This document shows positions 55,618 through 64,000 of a DNA stretch of 64,000 nt, in pieces. The notes under the pieces were generated by a model. That model ran no database searches. It was not told where the DNA came from and worked only from the letters and a program-made list of their open reading frames with translations. Both the position numbers and the translations under genes were made by a program. Every line of letters begins with the position of its first letter. Position 1 is the first letter of the stretch. The stretch spans positions 17,717,001 to 17,781,000 of the forward strand of contig NC_083386.1 of NCBI RefSeq assembly GCF_031755915.1, given 5' to 3'. The stretch is from Ziziphus jujuba. Taxonomy: Eukaryota; Streptophyta; Magnoliopsida; Rosales; Rhamnaceae.

Positions 55618-57530
55618 AATTTTCAGCAAAACGTGTCGCCTGTACTTCAATCTTAAATTTTTTTGTTCTTTAATTAATTTTTTATTGTTCATCTACAAAT
55701 AAACACTGAAAATATTTCTTAAAAATATGATGAAAAAAAATACCAAGATGGTTGTTTAATTTTTTTTGTTTTTCAAGTCCAGTTTATTTGCTTTTAAAAT
55801 TTACAAGTCTCTTAAATTGTTTTTTTTAATTTAAAAAAAAAAAGGAAATAGGCGATATATTATTTACTTAAAGTGTCGCCTGTTTCATATCTTTTTTTTT
55901 TTTTTTGGGCCTTGAATTAGGTTTTTTTTTTTTTTATTGTTCATCTACAAATAAACACTTAAAATATTACTTAAAATGTTAAGAAAAATTAATAAGCTGA
56001 TTGTTTAATTTCTTTATTTTTCAAGTATAGTTTATTTACTTTTAAAATTTGGAACTCTATTAAATTTTTATTTTTTTAAAAAATTGAGGAACAGGCAATG
56101 CATTAATAGCATAACACTTTCCTTGTTCCTTTTTTTAATTAAATATTTAATTGTTCATCTACGAATAAATACTGAAAATATTTCTTGAAAATGTGAAACA
56201 AAATTATTAAGGTATTGGTTACGTGAACCAAAAAAAAAAAAAAAGAACCAAAAGAACAAATAAATAAATAAAATATGGAGCAAGTGATGCTTTTGGAAGG
56301 ACTTGCGTCGCCTATTCCGTTTCTTTTTTTTGTTTTTTTTAAATATAATTTTAGAGACTTACAAATTTTAGTGGATGCTTAAATTGTACTTGAATAACAA
56401 AAACAATTAAATGGCAACCTGATTAATTTTGCTTTATATAGTTAAGAAATATTTTCAGTGCTTATTTGCATATGAACAAAAAAAAAAAAAAAAAAAGAAT
56501 CCGGTGATGCTTTTGGAAAGAATTGCTTTGCCTGTTCCTTTTTTTTTTTTTTTTGAAATACAAAAATACAATTTAAGACACTTGCAAATTTTAGTGGATA
56601 TTTAAACTATACCTAAAAAACAAAAAAAAGTCAAACAACCACCTCAATAATTTTGCTTTACATATTTACAAAATATTTTCAGTGTTTATTTGTAGATAAA
56701 CAAAAAAAAAAATTAAAGAAATTTTTTTTTAAAAAAACACGGAACTGGTGATGCTTTTGGAAGGAATTGCATCGCTATTACATTTTTTTTACATACAAAA
56801 ATACAATTTAAGAAACTTGTAAATTTTAGTGGATGCTTAAACTATACTTGAAAAAAAAAATAAACAACCACCTCAGTAATTTTGCTTCATATATTTAAGA
56901 AATATTTTTAGTGCTTATTTGTAAATGAAAAAAAAAACAAAAAAGAAAAAACTAATTAAAGAAAAAAAAAAGGAACAGGCGACGCTTTTGGAAACAATTG
57001 CATCGCCTATTCCCTTTTTTTTAAATACAAAAATACAATTTAAAAGCCTTGGAAATTTTAGTGGATGCTTAAATTGTACTTGAAAAACAAAAAAATTAAA
57101 CAAACACCTCAGTAATTTTGCTTCACATATTTCAAAAATATTTCCAGTGCTTATTTATAGATGAACAAAAAAAAAATAATTAAGGAGAAATAATTAATAC
57201 AGAACATGGAACAGGCGATGCTTTTCAAAGAAATTGCGTAGCCAGTTCACTTTTTTTTTTAAATATGAAAATACAATTTAAGAAACTTACAAATTTTAGT
57301 GGATGCTTAAACTATACTTAAAAAACAAAAACATTAAACAACCACCTCAGTAATTTTACTTCACATACCTAAGAATTATTTCCAATGTTTATTTGTTGAT
57401 GAACAAAAAAACACTAATTAAAGAAAAAAAATGGAATAGGCGACGCTTTTAGAGGATGCTTAATATAAAAATAGGCGATGCTTTTTAGGAATAGATGACG
57501 CTTTACAGAAGCATCGCTAAACATGGACAA
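55618..57530. repeat. Array of about 230-bp modules with GGCGACGC palindromes
   Basis: Diverged modules recur with motifs near 56100, 56285, 56503, 56748, 56977, 57211 and 57439. Each has the core ACAGGCGACGCTTTTGG followed by GCATCGCCTATTCC, forming an imperfect palindrome (best at 56972-57013). It is followed by an AT-rich spacer with AAATTTTAGTGGATGCTTAAA and ACCACCTCAGTAATTTTGCTT. Such arrays fit transposase-binding subterminal regions of CACTA elements. Confidence 0.8.
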
Positions 57531-57544
57531 AAAGCAATGCTTTT

Positions 57545-58925
57545 TTTGAAAATGCATCACCTAAAACTTTTTAATTTTATTTTATTCAACTGAAAACTAA
57601 TCATTCCTTTGTTTTGGTGGTGTGATGCATTTTTAAGAATAAGAGGTTTAGGGTTCAATTCTTGGAATGCCCTTTCCTTTTTTATATTTTAAAAATCTTT
57701 TCACCTTTTTTTTTCATTGAAAGATTTTCACCTTCTTTTTCTTTTTTTTTTTCTTTTTTTTCAATTTTTTGTATTTTTTTTAATTTACCTGTATGTAGAC
57801 CCATCTTGTTCTTTTTTATATTTTAAAATCTTTTCACTTTTTTTTATTATTTTTTATTATTTTTCAATTTTTCTTTTTATTTTATTTACATCTATTTTCA
57901 CCTTTTTTCTTTCTTTATTATTTTTCAATTATTTTTTTTATTTTACACGTGTGCAAACCCATCAATACCCAACAAATTTTTACCTTTTTTTAAAAATTTT
58001 TTATTTACATGTGTACAAACCCATCAATACCCAACCAATTTTCACGTTTTTTCTTTTTTTATTATATTAACCTTTTTTCTTTTTTTATTATTTTTCAATT
58101 TTTTTTTTTATTTTACACATGTAAACCCATTCATATCCAACCAATTTTTACCAAGGAATCACCACACCACCAGACTAAATGCTTTAAATGTAATAATACA
58201 ACAAAAAATAAGTAATATAGTTTTAGGCAACACCTTTTTCAAAATGCATCACCTAAATATGGATAGAAGGCGACGCTTTTCTTGAAAACGCATCGCCTAA
58301 AACTTTTTAATTTGATTTTATTCAATTGGAAACTAGTCATGCATTTGTTTTGGTGGTGTGATGCATCTTTTAAGAGTAAGAGGTCTAGGTTCAATTCTTA
58401 GAATGCCCTTTCCCTTTTTATATTTTAAAATCTTTTCACCTTCTTTTTTTTTTTTCATAGAAAGATTTTCACCTTCTTTCTTTTTTTCTTATTTTCCAAT
58501 TTTTCTTATTTTTTTTAATTTTTTATTTACACGTATGCAAACCCATCCTGTCCTTTTTTATATATTAAAATTTTTTCACCTTTTTTTTCATTTTTTTATT
58601 TACACTGTTTTTCACCTTTTTTCTTTTTTCATTATTTTTCTATTTTTTATTTTATTTTACATGTGTGCAAACCTATCAATACCCTTTATCTTTTTTTTTT
58701 CAATTTTTTTATTTACACGTACAAACCCATCAATACCCAACCAATTTTCACCTTTTTTCTTTTATTATTATTTATATATTTAAAAAAAAAAAATCAACCC
58801 GTAACCTTTTACACTCTCAAGGAATTACCAGACAACCAGACCAAATGCCTTGGATATTATAATACAACAAAAAATAAGTAAAATAGTTTTAGGCGACGCC
58901 TTTTTCAAAAAAGCGTCACCTTTTA
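57545..58925. repeat. About 700-bp direct duplication with tRNA-like motif
   Basis: 57545-58255 and 58270-58925 share the same order: CTTTTTAATTT, a segment around TTTTGGTGGTGTGATGCAT, GGTTCAATTCTTGGAATGCCC (second copy GGTTCAATTCTTAGAATGCCC), pyrimidine-rich tracts with CAAACCCATCAATACCCAAC, and the end TACAACAAAAAATAAGTA. GGTTCAATTCT resembles a Pol III B box, and TGGTGGTGTGATGC could be a degenerate A box about 35 bases upstream. It may be a captured SINE-like or tRNA-derived piece. Phe-rich frames here are low complexity. Confidence 0.7.
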
Positions 58926-60330
58926 TCCTACCTTTAGCAACCCTTATTAAAAGCATCGCCTATTAAAGCATTTAGTGACGCTTTTATAAAAAAGTTCACT
59001 TATTTATATGTATAGCGATGCTTTTATAAAAAAAGAGTTGTGTTTTGTTTTATTTTTTTATTTTTTTAAATTGAAAGGGTTTTTTAGTAATTTTTTTTAA
59101 TTTTGCAAATATCTTTTTTTAATTTGTAGGTGAGCAATCAAAAAAATAATTAAAGAAAAAAAATGTGGAATAGGCGACGCTTTTTATTGTAAAAGCGTTG
59201 CCTTTTCTTTCAAATTTTTTTTTAAAAAAGCAATTTAAGAGACTTTCAAATTTTTAAAAAAAAAGTAAGCTATTATTGAACACAGACACAAAAAAGTTCA
59301 GCTCATTTAATAAAACTTGGAATAGGCGACGCTTTTTTATCAAAATGCATCACTTGTTCCCACAATTTATGAACAAGTGACGCTTTTTGATGAAACTGCA
59401 TCACTTGTTCCCTCAATTTGAAAAGAAAAAAAAAATTAAAAGACTTGCAAATTTTGAAAACAATTAAGGTGTACTTGAAAAATGGAAAAATAAATAGCCA
59501 TATTCGATATTTTGCTTCACATTTTTCAAAAATATTTTCAGTGTTTATTTTTAGATTAAAAATAAAAAAAAATTAAAAAACAATAAAAAAAACTAAATAA
59601 AGAATAGAAAAAATAATGAAATTGAAGCAAGGCGACGCTTTAAGCTGTAAATCCGTCACCTTCTCTATAAATTAAAAAAAAAAATTTTAAAGGACTTACA
59701 AATTTTAAAAGCAAATAAACTATATTTGAAAAACAAAAAAAAAAATAATAATAACTAATAAATAAGAAAAAATTAAAAAGTATATGCCAACGTTTTTTCC
59801 TTTTGATGTGTTGCTTGTTCCTTCAAATTAAAGAACAAAAAAATAAAACATGGAATAGGCGATGCTTGTTGGTGGAAATGCGTCACTGATTCCATTCCTT
59901 AAAAAAAAAAACATTAATAAATTTGCAAGTTTTTAAAGCAAATGAAGTGTACTTGGAAATCAAAAAAATTAAACAACCACTTTGGTAATTTTGTTTCACA
60001 ATTTTAAGAAATATTTTCAGTATTTATTTTCAAATGAACAATAAGAAACTAATTAAAGAACAAAAAAACAATGAAATTGAAGGAATAGGCGATCCTTTTA
60101 GCTGTAAATGCATCGCCTATTCTCTTAATTTTAAAAAAAAAAGAATATTTATGAGACTTGAAATTTTTAAAATCAAATAAACTATACATGAAAAAACACA
60201 AAAAAAAGAAAAAAGAAAAAAGAAAAAAAGGATCTGGCATGCTTTTTCTCGACACATTTTCTAAGCGTTGTTAAATGTTTAATTAAGTAGGACTATTAGC
60301 GACACTTCTGGCTTTTTCTTCAGAAGCGTA
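58926..60330. repeat. Second array of GGCGACGC palindromes
   Basis: Imperfect palindromes recur near 59168-59208, 59325-59355, 59630-59665, 59852-59893 and 60081-60122, each made of GGAATAGGCGACGC-like and GCATCGCCTATTCC-like arms around 10-14 bases, with AT-rich spacers. It has the same architecture as 55618-57530. No gene. Confidence 0.75.
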
Positions 60331-60869
60331 TCCTTTTTTTTCCATTTTCTGAAAATTTTAGGCCCATTTTCAAATTTTACGCACGTATTTGGATCCCTTT
60401 TCTTTTCTAAAACTACATCAAGTACACTACCTAATGGATGTTAGATTTGAAAGCAATCTAAAAGAGACTTGGAGAGTGTGATATTTCAACTTTCACCTTT
60501 CATTTGCCTACAGTGCCGTTGAGAAGGTGGGTTTTTCTGTATTACCCTCGTGGTTAGCTGGGTTTCTTCGTTCTTTGTCTCCATCGTTTAGGTGAGTCTC
60601 TTTTTTCTTTGTGGTTGGCGGTGGCATGTGATGGGTTGGGGTTTTTCTTTTTTTATTTTAACTGCAGGTTAAGTTCGCTAGGTTTCTTCTTCCCTTTGTT
60701 GCCGTAGATTTGGTGGGTTTGGCTTGCCGTTTGTTGTATTGTATAAGAAGGTGGAAAAAGCTTGGGTCGTGGGTTGTTCTTTAACTTTAACCGGTGAATT
60801 TTCTTAATCTTGCTTTTGTAGATATTTTGTTTGTGATATTGCTTGACATGATTTTGTTCTTCAACTTTA
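60331..60869 (+). other. Non-repetitive G/T-rich segment upstream of the transposase fragment
   Basis: Unlike its surroundings it has no GGCGACGC motifs and a higher GC content. It shows splice-like signals (TTTAG|GTGAGT near 60590, CTGCAG|GTTAAG near 60668, and CTTTAG|ATTGATC at 60870). It could be the remains of a transposase intron, a promoter/5' UTR, or a captured host fragment. I recognise no protein in it. Confidence 0.4.
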
Positions 60870-61738
60870 GATTGATCGATTCAACACATTAGATAAGGAT
60901 AATAAACGAGTCACCCAGAATAGTGGTGTCAAAGTAATTGCCAAAAGTGAGCATTTTGCTAATGCTAAGGATAATAACCTAATTTTAGCTGAGATGGCAT
61001 ACTATGGGGTCATAAGAGAAATTTGGGATGTCAATTACACTGTGTTTCAAATTCTCGTGTTCAAGTGTGATTGGGTTGATAGCAGTGGTGTGAAAGTTGA
61101 TGAGATAAGGTTTACTTGTGTTAATTTAAATAAAATTGGATATAAATCTGATCCATTCATTATGGCTTCACAAGTTCAATAAGTATTTTATGTTGAAGAT
61201 CAACTTGATTCGAGATGGTCTATTGTTTTAACTCCACCACAACATCGTACTTTTATTGAAGAAGAATTGGTTGAAGAAGATGTTCTTGGCAATACTACGA
61301 TGACTCACAATCCATTTGTCATACAGTTGCCATGTGTTGATGAAAATAATAATGAGAATAAATGTGTGAGAGTGGCTATGTTCGTAATGACTGTGAGGGG
61401 ATATGGATAAAAAATATCTTCTAAATAAATTGGTACGTAGATTTATTAACTTATATTTTAAGCAATATTTATGACATTTATTATTATTCATTTAATTAAT
61501 TTTTTGATTCGCTTCATTATGAGTTTTTCTACTTTTAATTAGGAGAAATGTACCTCGCCAAATCTTATGAATAATGATAATATTCTTTAACTTTTCATTT
61601 GCTAAATTACTTTAATAATAATAATAATTTATTTATTTTGCATAAGTGTTAATAATTTTTTTAATTTTTCCATATCGTCAACAAGAGGATGTCAACCTCC
61701 ATCTCAATGAGTATGCATTCATGGAAGTTTAATTAATA
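60870..61738 (+). pseudogene. TNP2-type CACTA transposase C-terminal part (DUF4216-like)
   Basis: The frame starting after CTTTAG reads RFNTLDKDN, TQNSGVKVIA, EMAYYGVIREIWDVNY, VFKCDWVDSSGVKVDE and GYKSDPFIMASQV (to 61182), the conserved DUF4216 region found behind TNP2 transposases. An in-frame TAA (61180-61182) replaces a Gln-type codon, after which VFYVEDQLDSRWSIVLTPPQ continues. A frame change near 61360 leads to GYVRNDCEGIWI. A possible last exon at 61682-61738 reads EDVNLHLNEYAFMEV and stop. The upstream transposase core (DDE) is absent from the window. Non-functional. Confidence 0.8.
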
Positions 61739-61989
61739 TTGATATTGCTTTTGCTTTTGCTTTTGCTTTTGCGTAAACAATAGTTTACCAAATTGTAAAA
61801 ATATTTCTTGAGATAATATTTAATTATTTTGTTATGAAAATGTTTATTTTAAATTTTTGTATTTTAATTATTTTGGATGAAGCTAGTTTTAATTTTTTTG
61901 TATTTTAATTATTTTAATTTTTACTATTTTAATCAATTTTCACAAAATTAAAATAAGCAAATTTAAAAAACAAAAAACAAAACTGCAAC
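61739..61989. other. AT-rich tail of transposase region
   Basis: Contains a short hexamer run of TTGCTT/TTTTGC (about 61749-61772) and AT-rich spacer. No gene. Confidence 0.6.
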
Positions 61990-62581
61990 ACATTAAAATA
62001 AAAACGTCGCCTGAAAGATGGGGCGACGCTTTTGTTCACCTTTAGCGACACTTTTGAGAAGTGTCTCCTTTCATTGGCTGCCTTTTTAGTGACGCTTTAG
62101 CAAAATAAATTTAGCAATGGTTTAAAAAATCGTGACTAAATGTAACTTTTAGAGATGCTTTTTGAAAGCGTCGCTAAATGTTTAACATAAAAGCTGACGC
62201 TTTTAAGAAAAATGTCGCTAAAAGCTAGAATATAAAACTGACCCTTTTTTAAAAGTATAACTAAAAGGTGAAAATAAAAGCTTACGCTTATTAGAACGCG
62301 TCACTAAAAATTAAAGTTAAAGCCAACGCTATGAACAAAATTGTCACTAAAAACTCAAAAAATAGGCGATGCATTTTTATAGCGTCGCTTTTTCTTTAAA
62401 CTTTTAGCGACGCATTATTTTGTACAACGTCGGTTTTCTTTAAGATAGACGACACTATTAATGTATCGTGTGTTGTCTTATGGTTTTAACGATAGGACGT
62501 TAGGTGACATTTCATAAAACTTCGGTCTTTATTTTGTGTGACGCATTAATTGCATCGTCTATCATTACGATTCTTATAATG
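61990..62581. repeat. CACTA 3' subterminal repeat region
   Basis: Dense GCGACGCTTTT/AAGCGTCGC motifs in both orientations (for example 62022-62033, 62092-62098, 62166-62176, 62365-62390). It ends in the terminal inverted repeat at 62540-62581, whose reverse complement shares GACGATGCAATTAATGCG with the second element's start (GACGCAATTAATGCG). Confidence 0.8.
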
Positions 62582-62584
62582 CAA

Positions 62585-63568
62585 GTTCTATCTCCAAAGA
62601 TGAAAAAACAAAAAGTTTTAAATCGGTTACAATATAACGATAAGTATGCCATGTCACCTTGGTCTAACTTTTTATTGTCTAACTTTTTTTCTTTTTCTTA
62701 TAATTTTATTGTATATTCCTGTATCATCTCCTAAGATATAGTCTTTTATACCCTTTTGCCTATTATTATTATCATCATTATTAATATTTTGACAAAGGTT
62801 GGCTTTATTATTTGAAAATATATTCCCATATAAGGACCGGTTTTATAATTTGATGGGCCTTAAATAGACCATTAGACTTCAAAGGCCCATATCAAGTCCA
62901 TAACAAGGTTATTATGTTATTTGCCCTATTGGAGAATCTGTACTCTGGTGCGAGACCGATTGACAGTGTCATTTTGATCCTTGATTGGTTGAACTCCCTA
63001 AAATCATTTTTGGCAAGAATAATTTGTGTGCGCTTTTGAAAGGTTTATTTATTGCTATGATAATTCTTGTTTGGACATGAATTTGACAAAATTTTAACCA
63101 TAAATAAGGTCTCATTAATGGAAAATTTTGAAAATTAAGAAATTGTGTGTGAAAAGTAACGGTGCTTATGGAAATCAAATCAGATCATTAGTAACAAATG
63201 AAGATAAAATCATTTGTCTATAATGTAAACACTTATAAAAGTTAGACCAACATATCCACAAAGCTTTTGCTTTTTATATTGAAAATTAAGAATTTAAATC
63301 CAAGATCGTTTTCTTAAAAAGATTAACAACTTTATCATTGGATTATTCCTGCAATTATCATTAATTAAGCTTTTGCTTGGTATAGCTATAATAAATGAGG
63401 TTTTTGTGGTTTTCTATAATTAAAATTGTTTTAAATAAAAAGCTTTTATTTATAACCTTTTTAATGGGTTAATTTCTTTTAACACCCTTACATCTAGGAT
63501 GAGCATCAATTTAGTTCCTATAATTTTTATTTCAACAATCTCTTCCTTCCACTTTATCAATGAGTCAC
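62585..63568. other. DNA between two CACTA ends
   Basis: No gene, repeat array or LTR end recognised. Small frames at 62969-63178 and 63450-63638 (minus) show no known motif. Confidence 0.5.
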
Positions 63569-64000
63569 CACTATAAGAAAAGCAATAATAGGAGACGCAA
63601 TTAATGCGCCATTTAAAATAAACGCTGATGCTTAACAAAACGTCACATGGTAGGGTGTTGCTAAAATTGTCAAAATGACGCTTTATAAAGCGTCTTTTAA
63701 TTTGATATCTAGCAATGCTTTTTTTTTTTTTTTTAAAGAAAAGCGATGCTAAATGTGTTTAAATAACTGATGCTTTTTTGAAAGTGTTGCTAAATGTACA
63801 AAATAATCAATGTTTTTTTTTTTTTTTAAAAGTTACTAAAAGTACAAGAATAGCTGATGCTTTTCTGAAAAAGCATTGGGTATACATATACATTTAGCAA
63901 TGCTTTTTGAAAAAGTATCTGCTATTATTTATACGTGTAGCAAGGCTTTTTAAAAAAATGTCAATTATTGCATATACATTTAGCAACAACTTTTAAAAAG
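63569..64000 (+). mobile_element. 5' end of a second CACTA element
   Basis: Terminus CACTATAAGAAAAGC at 63569, followed by subterminal motifs GACGCAATTAATGCG, ATGACGCTTTATAAAGCGTC (63674-63693) and repeated AGCAATGCTTTTT. It continues beyond the window. Preceded by cac (63566-63568), which would be its 3-bp target duplication. Confidence 0.75.

Larger units (their letters stand above)
54308..62581 (+). mobile_element. CACTA (En/Spm-like) transposon, decayed
   Basis: The right end reads ...GATTCTTATAATG (62581). Its reverse complement CATTATAAGAATCG is a diverged CACTA terminus and matches CACTATAAGAAAAG of a second element at 63569. The left end is tentatively TACTACACAAAAATTG at 54308, flanked by caa (54305-54307), as is the right end (62582-62584). 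A 3-bp match is weak evidence. In between are dozens of GGCGACGC-like motifs as subterminal repeats, and on the plus strand the C-terminal part of a TNP2-type transposase. The element is about 8.3 kb; no other transposase domain was found. Confidence 0.65.

Noticed and set aside
58340..58410. A true tRNA gene
   Set aside because: B-box-like motif only; no acceptor stem or anticodon arm could be drawn.
57717..58881. Phe-rich ORFs resembling membrane proteins
   Set aside because: Poly-T low-complexity sequence inside a CACTA repeat duplication, not genes.

Overview
This window looks like repeat-dense nuclear DNA of a eudicot plant, possibly a woody one; the species cannot be fixed from the sequence. 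It is AT-rich, full of microsatellites and decayed LTR retrotransposons, and holds one plant-type gene with ten exons. About 44 kb on the left is nested retrotransposon debris. One host gene, a cucumisin-like subtilase, lies at 45.3-52.4 kb on the minus strand. The right end is CACTA (En/Spm-like) DNA transposon sequence.

Left block (1-44 kb). A long Tekay/Del-like gypsy LTR (about 1.8-7.8 kb) was invaded by a second LTR of the same type (2244-7380), and that one by two small solo LTRs. From 7.8 to 22.7 kb there are plus- and minus-strand gypsy relics of one lineage (RT reminiscent of CRM-type chromoviruses, not proven). Their LTRs fall into families called here D, E/F and G. A copia relic follows (22.7-25.7 kb) with an inverted copia LTR (25.7-26.7 kb). 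Next comes a plus-strand gypsy gag-pol pseudogene (26.9-32.8 kb), split in its protease by a 1.68-kb solo LTR of family B. A minus-strand gypsy gag-protease with PBS and 5' LTR covers 33.4-37.1 kb. A Tekay-like RNase H/integrase relic (37.1-41.5 kb) is split by a copia LTR and a family-B LTR, and is followed by its 3' LTR. No element is intact.

Seven solo LTRs have 5-bp target duplications (two perfect, five with one mismatch), and outer elements can be read across the insertion points. In families D, E and G the LTR itself encodes the C-terminal tail of pol (motif GPITRAxAKRFK), so each solo LTR disperses a small coding block.

Host gene (45.3-52.4 kb, minus). All ten exons join in frame to a 740-residue pre-pro-subtilase with catalytic Asp140, His203, Asn306 and Ser535. 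Intron 1 is a GC-AG intron.

Right block (54.3-64 kb). A CACTA element of about 8.3 kb (left end tentative) carries a recent 338-bp triplication, arrays of imperfect palindromes around GGCGACGC, a duplicated tRNA-like segment, and the 3' end of a TNP2-type transposase (DUF4216-like). A second element of the family starts at 63569.
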